Positions 1 through 6,293 of a stretch of DNA of 6,293 nt are shown here, piece after piece. The position numbers and the translations under genes are program-made. The notes beneath the pieces were generated by a model. That model saw only the letters and a program-made list of their open reading frames with translations. It did no database searches and had not been told where the DNA came from. Position 1 is the stretch's first letter. Each line of letters opens with the position of its first letter. The stretch is from NCBI GenBank assembly GCA_001701295.1, contig DAAV01000024.1:1612-7904 (forward strand). Reading direction: 5' to 3'. The DNA comes from Bacteroidales bacterium H10. Lineage in GTDB: Bacteria > Bacteroidota > Bacteroidia > Bacteroidales > Muribaculaceae.

Positions 1-1216
1 CCTCCTTGCCGAAAGGGTCCATCTGTATGTTTTTCATCAGCTGCATGGGGCCCGCATCGGCCGATTCCAGAATATCACGGATATTGTTCATCCACTGGTC
101 AGTGCCGTCGGCCTTTCCTCCCTTATAACGCCAATGCGCGGCAAGTCCTTTTTCCGCCACAAGATCCATACGGCGGGTGCGGAACTGAACCACCACCCAC
201 TTGTTGTCAGGCCCCATCACAGTGGCGTGGAGAGACTCATAGCCGTTGCTTTTGGGGATGGATATCCAGTCACGCATACGGGCCGGATTGGCCGTGTACA
301 TATCAGCGAGAATAGAGTATGCGAGCCAACAGTCACTCTTTTCCTTCGCAGGTTCGGAATCAAGTATGACACGTATGGCAAAAAGGTCGTAGATACCGGG
401 AAGGTCCACTTTCTGTTTGCGCATCTTGTTCCAGATAGACGATATGGACTTGGTGCGGCCTTTTATCTCGAACTTGAGGCCGGCCTTCTCAAGCTCATTT
501 TTGACAGGATCGATAAACGCCTTGATATAAGCGTCGCGCGAACGCTTGGTAGCATTGAGTTTATGGGCGATCTGCGTGTAGATCTCCCGGTTGGTATACT
601 TGAGCGACAGATCCTCAAGCTCACCTTTTATCTTATACAGTCCAAGACGATGGGCAAGCTGGGCGTAAAGGCAATTGGCCTCGAAAGCGACATTGCGGAC
701 CCAGGCATCGTCAGGATGGAGGTTAATACTGCGCATAAGAACAAGAGAGCGCACTATCATAATGATTATGACTCGGATATCGTGCGCGAGCGATATGATC
801 AGGCCACGGAAATTTTCCTGGTTGGTCGCAGAATTACGGGTGCTGAAACGCGCCACCTCCTCAAGACCCCTATGCAGACCGGCTATGTCAGTCCCCCATA
901 TGGTCTCCACCTCATCGGCACTCATAAGCTTCTGCTTGACAAGCGGATGAAGAAGAATGGCAATCAGAATGTTATGGTCAGGATCTACCATTCCGGCAAA
1001 GGCGTTGGCTGTCTTAAGAGTCATTATAGCCTCGGCCAACCCCTTGTCATCATGTGCCTGACGGGGTTTTCGGAGAGAATCGCGCAATGTCGAAGACAGG
1101 CATTTCAACTCTTTGTCATCAAGTCTGTTCTCAAGCACATCGCGCAATTCGGCAGCAAGCAAAAGCAATTCTCTGCGTTCAGCGACAGACAGGGAATCAT
1201 TGATCTTTGTTTCCAT
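1..1216 (-). CDS. RelA/SpoT-family (p)ppGpp synthetase-like protein, 5' part, degenerate HD domain
   Basis: This is the N-terminal 405 codons of a long RelA/SpoT homolog, a cytoplasmic alarmone enzyme family. The gene runs off the left edge, so the TGS and ACT regions are not visible. The only ATG is at 1216, and an in-frame TGA lies at 1232-1234. Residues about 60-165 occupy the HD hydrolase position, but the metal-binding HDxxED motif reads HPLVKQ (90-95). The second motif, usually DRLHNMR, reads RSLVLMR (156-162), so hydrolase activity is very unlikely. The synthetase domain is clear: GRTKSISSIWNKM (253-265), YDLFAIRV with D277, IPKSNGYESLHAT (320-332) with Y326, and AEKGLAAHW (354-362). 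The motif that is RxKD in bifunctional enzymes reads RMRD (313-316). In VVVQFRT (341-347) the usual catalytic Glu is Val342, so synthetase activity is also in doubt. The family call is secure; the activity is inferred from motifs only. Confidence 0.93.
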   Translation of the reverse strand, partial: METKINDSLSVAERRELLLLAAELRDVLENRLDDKELKCLSSTLRDSLRKPRQAHDDKGLAEAIMTLKTANAFAGMVDPDHNILIAILLHPLVKQKLMSADEVETIWGTDIAGLHRGLEEVARFSTRNSATNQENFRGLIISLAHDIRVIIIMIVRSLVLMRSINLHPDDAWVRNVAFEANCLYAQLAHRLGLYKIKGELEDLSLKYTNREIYTQIAHKLNATKRSRDAYIKAFIDPVKNELEKAGLKFEIKGRTKSISSIWNKMRKQKVDLPGIYDLFAIRVILDSEPAKEKSDCWLAYSILADMYTANPARMRDWISIPKSNGYESLHATVMGPDNKWVVVQFRTRRMDLVAEKGLAAHWRYKGGKADGTDQWMNNIRDILESADAGPMQLMKNIQMDPFGKE

Positions 1217-1240
1217 AACAAAAAATATAAATCAGCTTTA

Positions 1241-1270
1241 CAAAATTAACAAAAAATCCCATATGTCAAA
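1241..1270 (-). promoter_or_regulatory. Bacteroidetes-type promoter candidate for the Rel gene
   Basis: Read on the minus strand, TAATTTTG (1248 to 1241) matches the Bacteroidetes -7 consensus TAnnTTTG. A TTTG at 1270 to 1267 lies 18 bp upstream of it, near the spacing known for the -33 element of the primary sigma factor. Transcription would start around 1235, leaving a leader of roughly 18-20 nt before the Rel ATG at 1216. The region is AT-rich, so chance matches are possible, but both elements and their spacing agree with the gene start. Confidence 0.5.
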
Positions 1271-1365
1271 AATTTAGATCAGAACAAAAAGTTTTTTTAA
1301 TATTTTTCTTTCTTATGTGTTATAAAGAAAAAATGAAGTGCCATTTTAACGATCCAATATATTCT

Positions 1366-2433
1366 ATGAGGAAACTTCCTTTTGTATTTTTAATATTGTG
1401 CGTATTTGTTTCAGCCTACAGCTGGAATATCGAAGAAAAATATACCGGTCCGAAAACAGCCGTAACCGACACTTCGTGGCATACGGATATCCTCGAGGGA
1501 TACGAGGCAAGATATGTCAATCAGGGAGAGGCATTCGACGGGCCATGCAGATCCACTATTGTCAGACGCAAGGCGAAAAATCAAAGCCGGAAAGCATATC
1601 TGTACATCCACGGTTTCAACGATTATTTCTTTCAATCGGAAATGGGACGGATATTGAATGATTCAGGATACAATTTTTATGCCGTCGATCTCCGCAGATA
1701 CGGACGGAGCAAGGAGCCATGGCAATATCCATACAACATAAGAGACATGCGGGAATATTTTGCCGACATAGATTCGGCATTGTCGCAGATACGCCGTGAC
1801 GGGAATTCAGACATTACGCTTTCAGGACATTCCACGGGAGGATTGACCGTATTGTATTATGCCGCGGAAAGAGGTGACAAGTGCGGAGTTGACCGAGTGG
1901 TTACAGATTCCCCTTTTCTGGAGTGGAATTACAGTCCGTTCATGAGGAATATAGCCGTGCCTGCAGTAGGATTTTTAGGCAAGATATTCAAGAACAGCAA
2001 AATCAAGCAATCCCATTGCGACGGATACGGCTACAGTCTTCTCAAACAATATCACGGACAATGGGAATATGACACCGACTGGAAAATGATCTATTCTCCG
2101 CCCGTCACATTCAGTTGGATCGGAGCAATCAACGCCGCTCAAAACAAATTGATGAAGAAAAGGGCAAATATATGTGTCCCCATTCTGGTGATGCACAGCA
2201 GCCGAAAGATAGAAGGCTGCGCCTGGACGCCTGAATTTCAGACCGGAGACGCAGTGCTTGATCCTGCCATGATCAAGCAACGCGGCTCCAGACTCGGACA
2301 TGAAAGGATGGTATGCCGAATAGATTCCGGCCTGCATGATCTGATATTATCGGAACCCGGACCACGACAAGCGGCTTACGACACCATATTTCATTTTCTG
2401 CATGTTTACGACATAAGTAACTACGAAAAATAA
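1366..2433 (+). CDS. Exported alpha/beta hydrolase (lysophospholipase/monoacylglycerol lipase-like)
   Basis: A 355-residue serine hydrolase of the alpha/beta fold (Hydrolase_4-like), probably acting on an ester such as a lysophospholipid or acylglycerol; the substrate cannot be read from sequence. I chose the ATG at 1366 because it begins directly with a signal peptide: MRK, a hydrophobic stretch to about residue 16, then SAYS. The in-frame ATG at 1315 would add 17 polar residues in front of it. Landmarks from the 1366 start are the oxyanion-side HGFND (82-86), DLRRYGRS (108-115), the nucleophile elbow GHSTGG with Ser156, a probable catalytic Asp295 in GDAVLD, and His324 in GLHDL. There is no lipobox (LILC has Leu before Cys), so a soluble periplasmic or exported protein is likely. 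No Shine-Dalgarno is seen. A weak -7-like TATTTTTC at 1301-1308 lacks a clear -33 partner. The gene is transcribed alone and convergent with the glucanase gene. Confidence 0.88.
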   Translation: MRKLPFVFLILCVFVSAYSWNIEEKYTGPKTAVTDTSWHTDILEGYEARYVNQGEAFDGPCRSTIVRRKAKNQSRKAYLYIHGFNDYFFQSEMGRILNDSGYNFYAVDLRRYGRSKEPWQYPYNIRDMREYFADIDSALSQIRRDGNSDITLSGHSTGGLTVLYYAAERGDKCGVDRVVTDSPFLEWNYSPFMRNIAVPAVGFLGKIFKNSKIKQSHCDGYGYSLLKQYHGQWEYDTDWKMIYSPPVTFSWIGAINAAQNKLMKKRANICVPILVMHSSRKIEGCAWTPEFQTGDAVLDPAMIKQRGSRLGHERMVCRIDSGLHDLILSEPGPRQAAYDTIFHFLHVYDISNYEK

Positions 2434-2476
2434 TGATATCGGCCGGATGAAATTATCCGGCCGATATCATTATTTT
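2427..2476. terminator. 22-bp perfect inverted repeat, likely bidirectional terminator
   Basis: Arms 2427-2448 and 2455-2476 are perfectly complementary over 22 bp around a 6-nt loop (GAAATT), with a GC-rich core (CGGCCGG) next to the loop. The outer pairs are an A-run on the left and TTTT on the right, which supply a U-tract in either direction. The repeat lies between the convergent hydrolase and glucanase genes. The hydrolase stop codon (2431-2433) sits inside the left arm, and the glucanase stop is about 15 bp beyond the right arm. Confidence 0.85.
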
Positions 2477-2491
2477 ATTCGGGATCCTGTT

Positions 2492-5284
2492 TTAGTGAGC
2501 TCTACCGCGTATTAACACCTTCCGGCCATTGTTTATATAAAGTCCCGGTATTTCGGGTTTACGATCCAGCCGCATCCCGGTGAGAGTGAACCATCCGCAA
2601 TCAACGTCACGGGAAGCGTCAATTCCACGGACTCCTGTCTCGACATAAAGATCGTCGGGAGAATCGGCCATCTCGTGCAAGGGATTACTTACAAACGGTA
2701 TAGTGATAGAGAATCGCCTGCTGTTGTTTGCTGTATTGTCCTCTCTCCGGTTGCCGGACTCATTGGCATGGTCATTGGCATGGACAAGCACATTATATGT
2801 GCCTTTGCGGGCAATCCATATACCATCGGAAGTCGCGTTTCCGCCATATGCCTGAAAGTATCTTACCTGCCCCGCGTCAAGCGGCTCATAAGCCTCATTC
2901 ATATCGCACCAGCGGATATCGTTGTCGGCCGGAGTCCAGTCATTTCCACTGGGGCTTATGATGACGCCAAGTTTAGAGGAACCCGGAGAATCCTCCGTAC
3001 CCGTATTGGCTATGACAGCCGCAAAAACCACCCTGTCTCCTTCTCTTACGGATCCTTTACGGAATTCAGATTCTCCTTGAATCTTCCAACGCAGGTCAAG
3101 AGGCTGAAAATCCACGCCTGACGTTCTTTCGAAAGGAATATCCCGGATATCTGTGACCGCGACATTTATTTTCTTTATGATAGTTCCCCTTTCGGCAGGT
3201 GTCATATGATCATACCTGTTTTTGGGATCAAGGACAGCGGAGACAGTATGGCCGCCCTCCACTGCTTTCCAAGTGACAGACAACACCTTGTAATCACCCG
3301 CATCTATCGGCTCCTTCAAGGCGGGGAAAGCCACTGAGGAGCCGTTATCAAAAGACAGGAACACATCGACCGTATATCCCTCCGGCAAGTCTATATCCGA
3401 ATGATTGTCTATACGGACTGAAAAAATCACATCATCGCCATCACGCAGAACAGACTCTACTCTTCTGTCTGCCGGTTCCCACGCGAGACCACCAAGACTC
3501 AGTTCGCAACCCGGAATCAACACCACAGGCGCGGTGGTCACGTTACCGACGACAAGATTGAACCCACCCATATCGGTCGATTCAAGAGATCCTCCGTTGA
3601 TATTGGTGATCCGGCCGTTATCGACATCACCGATAGTGATATCCGACAGAGAGGCATTCCCTCTCGGATTCTCGAAATAAACGGCATATGATCCCGGATC
3701 ACTGACTCCGTCGATGGTTATGTTATTCAGCCTGACATTGGTCAGATTGTGCGTACCGCTACCGATGAACACGGCGTTTCCCCTCGAGTCGATAATATCG
3801 ATATTCTCAAACACGGGATTGACGATAGAATAGTTTTTTGAAGCTTCGATATGTAGGGCGCCTTCGTTAACGCCCCAGAAATCTCCATGCCGCCCCACCG
3901 GACCGTCTATACATGCGCAATGAACTATCGTAATGTCACTGAAACGTATACCCTCATTGCCGAAGGATGGCCCCGGAAAATCCGATACGAGACGCACACC
4001 ATTCTCCATACCGTCTTTAACAAGAATATTGTGGGCATGATGGCCACCGCCTCCAAAAAATCCAAGAGAAGATGCCCGCCAGTTATGTTCAGCTGTATTA
4101 AACCTGAAAATATTGTTGCTGCAGTAACTTTCCGCACTCCATGAAGCCATGTCATCATCTCCATTGTTCCGGAAACTCGAATGTTCGAGAATGCAGTTAG
4201 AAGAATTACAGAAGTTCATGCCGTCGGCATAATTATTACGAAATCTGCAATTGGTGAAATATGAACCATTCGCACCGCTTAACCATCCTCCACATTCGAA
4301 ATGCTCCACCCATACATTTTCAACGTGGCCGGCAGACCCGTTGAAACATTTTCCCGGAGACCCATAGCCGTTGGCACTGTGATTCGGCGAATCATAACGC
4401 TGATTCTGGTATGATGAAAGATACATATCCCTGACAGATCCCCCAAAGCCGTTGAATCCGGCGCCATCCCCTTCCCAATGAAGTTCGGTGTACCACATGC
4501 CACGGCCCTGAAGATTTGCCGAACCGAGATTCAACTTGCCACGCACGCCGACATACTCCTCATCAATATAGATTGTCTGGCCCGGATGACTGTTTATGAA
4601 ATTCTGAAGGTTGCCGTCTATCTCTTTCGTCCATCGGGTCCAGCCATCCTTAAACTCTACCTTATGAGTTTTCTCGATCTCGAGAAAATCGACCGTGACC
4701 GGAGTCTCGGACAGATTTACAATTCTGAAAGTCTCTCCCTGCGCGATGGCCCGCGACAGACGACGGTGCGTCTCGTCGAAACGCATACGCACGAATTCAT
4801 TATCATTTCTGACATGAATGGAATATGTCTCAGGTTTATCAGTCCGGCTGCCCTGCCGTTTTTCACAATATTGCCATGAATGGTCCGTATTCAGAACCAT
4901 TTCTCCGAGATTTTCTCCATTACCGCCCAATATAGCGACCTTTGCCGATGATCCCCAGGGTACGGAAAAACGCAATGTCACACCGTCGGCATCGCCCGAA
5001 TCGTTACGCCACTCCACATAACCCTCTCTTCCGAGAGTGATGGCCTGCTGGTTCGAGGCCTCGCTCTGAAGGAAAAGCTGGTCATCAGTCCGACCGAGAT
5101 ACTGTCCGTCAAATCCGACACAATAATGGGGTTCGGCCTCATAGCGGAAATAGGGAGCATCATAATAGCCTCTGTCCGCACCCCACTGCAGCATATCGTA
5201 ATGCTGTGCTCCGGCCAACGGAGCAAACGCCGCAACAGAAAGCATGGCGAGCAGACGTCGTCTCATGATATGATCATTCTTCAT
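2492..5284 (-). CDS. Secreted GH87-like alpha-1,3-glucanase/mycodextranase with CARDB-like domains and sorting tail
   Basis: A 930-residue secreted polysaccharidase, most like glycoside hydrolase family 87, which endo-hydrolyses alpha-1,3-linked glucans (mutan, fungal alpha-glucan, nigeran). A signal peptide (MRRRLLAML, cut near AGA-QH at 27) fits either the ATG at 5284 or Met7 at 5266. Residues about 45-205 resemble a CBM35-type module (RYEAE, GYVEWRN, VRMRFDE, VDFLEIEK). Residues about 236-585 form a right-handed beta-helix with many short N/G-rich coils. The GH87-like catalytic strip is NNYADGMNF (Asp354) followed by NNGDDDMASW (Asp376-378). Spacings of 23 and 24 from Asp354 to Asp377/378 match those I recall for the three catalytic aspartates of characterised GH87 enzymes. 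Two CARDB-like beta-sandwiches follow (about 595-712 and 725-862), then a T9SS-like tail (about 878-930) ending GLYINNGRKVLIRG. The gene starts 29 bp after its upstream neighbour ends, so one transcript is likely. Family is fairly sure; exact linkage specificity is not. Confidence 0.85.
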   Translation of the reverse strand: MKNDHIMRRRLLAMLSVAAFAPLAGAQHYDMLQWGADRGYYDAPYFRYEAEPHYCVGFDGQYLGRTDDQLFLQSEASNQQAITLGREGYVEWRNDSGDADGVTLRFSVPWGSSAKVAILGGNGENLGEMVLNTDHSWQYCEKRQGSRTDKPETYSIHVRNDNEFVRMRFDETHRRLSRAIAQGETFRIVNLSETPVTVDFLEIEKTHKVEFKDGWTRWTKEIDGNLQNFINSHPGQTIYIDEEYVGVRGKLNLGSANLQGRGMWYTELHWEGDGAGFNGFGGSVRDMYLSSYQNQRYDSPNHSANGYGSPGKCFNGSAGHVENVWVEHFECGGWLSGANGSYFTNCRFRNNYADGMNFCNSSNCILEHSSFRNNGDDDMASWSAESYCSNNIFRFNTAEHNWRASSLGFFGGGGHHAHNILVKDGMENGVRLVSDFPGPSFGNEGIRFSDITIVHCACIDGPVGRHGDFWGVNEGALHIEASKNYSIVNPVFENIDIIDSRGNAVFIGSGTHNLTNVRLNNITIDGVSDPGSYAVYFENPRGNASLSDITIGDVDNGRITNINGGSLESTDMGGFNLVVGNVTTAPVVLIPGCELSLGGLAWEPADRRVESVLRDGDDVIFSVRIDNHSDIDLPEGYTVDVFLSFDNGSSVAFPALKEPIDAGDYKVLSVTWKAVEGGHTVSAVLDPKNRYDHMTPAERGTIIKKINVAVTDIRDIPFERTSGVDFQPLDLRWKIQGESEFRKGSVREGDRVVFAAVIANTGTEDSPGSSKLGVIISPSGNDWTPADNDIRWCDMNEAYEPLDAGQVRYFQAYGGNATSDGIWIARKGTYNVLVHANDHANESGNRREDNTANNSRRFSITIPFVSNPLHEMADSPDDLYVETGVRGIDASRDVDCGWFTLTGMRLDRKPEIPGLYINNGRKVLIRGRAH

Positions 5285-5313
5285 TTGAAACAGAATTGAT
5301 TATACAGATAATA

Positions 5314-6293
5314 TTATTTAAAGCAGAACTTTATAACGCGTGGATCCTTGCCTGCGGAATACAATACAGCGACATACGTTCCGGCGCCGAGATCGTCAAG
5401 AGAAACTTCGCGTTCGGCCGGAACAGAAAGAAGCATGTCGCCCTGAAGTCCGAAAACATTGACAATGCCATTACCGGCTGAATTCCCGTCAATATGAAGC
5501 GTGCGGCCTGCCAGATAGAAAGCGTTGTCCTCAGCTACAGACGCAAGACCGGTTTCCACTGAAGGCGCGTCAATTCTCGCATTGGCGAGATTAAACTCAT
5601 GGATAGACCAGTAATTACTTTTCGTACCTGTCTGGTTTATTCTTACCGCCGTGGCATCCACTTCGGGAAATGTCACGACAAGCATCGCGCCGGCATTGGC
5701 ACCTTCCGCCACTCTATGCCACTGATTGTCATAGTAAACTTCGACAGCATAGCCGGCGGGACCATCGTTGGCACTGCCTGAAGTATCCACAATAACGGTA
5801 TTGAATACAGTCGGTCTGCCAAGATCGACGGCAAACCACTGGCCGGCAGCCTGCGAACCGCGCGAGTCCCAGCGCGTGGAGGCATTGCCGATAATGGCAC
5901 TTGCCGCACCCGCTCCTTCCTGTGATACTGGATTTGTACCATTGACATCATTGAATGCCGTCGCTTTCCAGCCGTCGCGGGAGAGCATTACGCTGCTGTT
6001 GACAAAATTCCACGCATGACTGAGATTCGCGGTCCATGTGCCCATCTGTGCCATATTGGCGTTTGCCGGATCAAGAGTCGAGGAGCGCACATACACCCGC
6101 CGTTCATGATTATTGGTCGAGGAAACAAAATTTCTGACATTATGCATGATGCCGTTGACCAGATTGAGCCGTCCCCCATCGACTGAATATGTATGGACAG
6201 TACCCGACTGGTTCATATTCGCTCCATAGAGATTCACCGTGCCATTTCTGACATCGGCAAAATAATTGCCGCCACCCCAGTGATCGCTCGAGA
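5314..6293 (-). CDS. Secreted protein C-terminus: beta-helix-like segment, F5/8 type C (CBM32-like) domain, T9SS-like tail
   Basis: The last 325 residues of a larger exported protein whose 5' part lies beyond the right edge. The reading frame is open to the edge through SSDHWGGGNYFADVRNG, so a GTG at 6237 is not the real start. Residues about 1-75 have short alternating strands (GTVNLYGANMNQSGTV, GGRLNLVNGIM) like the last coils of a beta-helix, suggesting a pectate-lyase-like or glucanase catalytic part upstream; this is inference. Residues about 95-238 are a discoidin fold, with RDGWKATAF, GNASTRWDSRGSQ, GQWFAVDLGRP, YAVEVYYDNQWHRVAEG, AVRINQTG and SIHEFNLAN. This fold usually binds terminal sugars on polysaccharides. 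The tail (about 268-325) has NVFGLQGDMLLSV, LDDLGAGTYVAVLY and a basic end, typical of T9SS sorting domains. It lies just upstream of the GH87-like gene, so the pair probably act on the same glycan. Confidence 0.85.
   Translation of the reverse strand, partial: SSDHWGGGNYFADVRNGTVNLYGANMNQSGTVHTYSVDGGRLNLVNGIMHNVRNFVSSTNNHERRVYVRSSTLDPANANMAQMGTWTANLSHAWNFVNSSVMLSRDGWKATAFNDVNGTNPVSQEGAGAASAIIGNASTRWDSRGSQAAGQWFAVDLGRPTVFNTVIVDTSGSANDGPAGYAVEVYYDNQWHRVAEGANAGAMLVVTFPEVDATAVRINQTGTKSNYWSIHEFNLANARIDAPSVETGLASVAEDNAFYLAGRTLHIDGNSAGNGIVNVFGLQGDMLLSVPAEREVSLDDLGAGTYVAVLYSAGKDPRVIKFCFK

Noticed and set aside
134..1249. 371-codon open frame on the plus strand opposite the Rel gene
   Set aside because: It is codon-for-codon in register with the Rel frame, so it stays open simply because the Rel gene avoids TTA, CTA and TCA codons. 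Its translation shows no domain, while the minus strand gives clear Rel motifs.
1315..1365. Earlier in-frame ATG of the hydrolase at 1315
   Set aside because: It would put 17 polar residues before the signal peptide, and no ribosome binding site precedes it. The ATG at 1366 starts the signal peptide directly.
1387..1401. Possible lipobox cysteine in the hydrolase signal peptide (LILC)
   Set aside because: The residue before Cys is Leu rather than Gly, Ala or Ser, and the cysteine lies inside the hydrophobic core rather than at its end.
1975..2337. 120-codon minus-strand frame inside the hydrolase gene
   Set aside because: It is a shadow of the hydrolase, with no recognisable domain and no start context. 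The plus strand carries the catalytic motifs.
5296..5481. Small plus-strand frame over the end of the F5/8-domain gene
   Set aside because: It overlaps the conserved T9SS-like tail encoded on the other strand, and its product has no features of a real small protein.
5314..6237. GTG at 6237 as the start of the F5/8-domain gene
   Set aside because: The frame is open to the right edge with sensible protein sequence upstream, there is no signal peptide after the GTG, and the gene is clearly a 3' fragment.

Overview
The window looks like a chromosomal segment of a Bacteroidales gut-type bacterium, possibly a Muribaculaceae or Prevotella-like lineage; family level is inference. The reasons are a promoter candidate of the Bacteroides type (TTTG, 18 bp, TAnnTTTG), little sign of Shine-Dalgarno sequences, and two large secreted glycan-active proteins with C-terminal tails like those of Bacteroidetes type IX secretion (T9SS) substrates. 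I found no mobile element, tRNA, rRNA or CRISPR array.

Layout. (1) Positions 1-1216, minus strand: the first 405 codons of a RelA/SpoT-family alarmone protein, cut by the left edge. Its HD hydrolase signature is gone, and a glutamate normally catalytic in the synthetase domain reads as valine. (2) Positions 1217-1365: a divergent AT-rich intergenic region with a good promoter candidate for the Rel gene. (3) Positions 1366-2433, plus strand: an exported alpha/beta hydrolase with a GHSTGG nucleophile elbow. (4) Positions 2427-2476: a 22-bp perfect inverted repeat, probably a bidirectional terminator between convergent genes. (5) Positions 2492-5284, minus strand: a 930-residue secreted protein that looks like a glycoside hydrolase family 87 enzyme (alpha-1,3-glucanase or mycodextranase), with two CARDB-like domains and a sorting tail. 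(6) Positions 5314-6293, minus strand: the C-terminal 325 residues of another secreted protein, with a beta-helix-like segment, an F5/8 type C (CBM32-like) domain and a T9SS-like tail. It is cut by the right edge.

The two minus-strand genes at the right are 29 bp apart with no terminator between them, so they are probably co-transcribed from a promoter beyond the right edge. Together they look like the distal end of a locus for extracellular breakdown of an alpha-glucan, such as fungal or bacterial alpha-1,3-glucan. The hydrolase is convergent to them and the Rel gene is divergent from the hydrolase, so neither is tied to this putative operon. Most of the window is recognisable gene families. 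The least expected feature is the Rel protein with apparent lesions in both catalytic domains.
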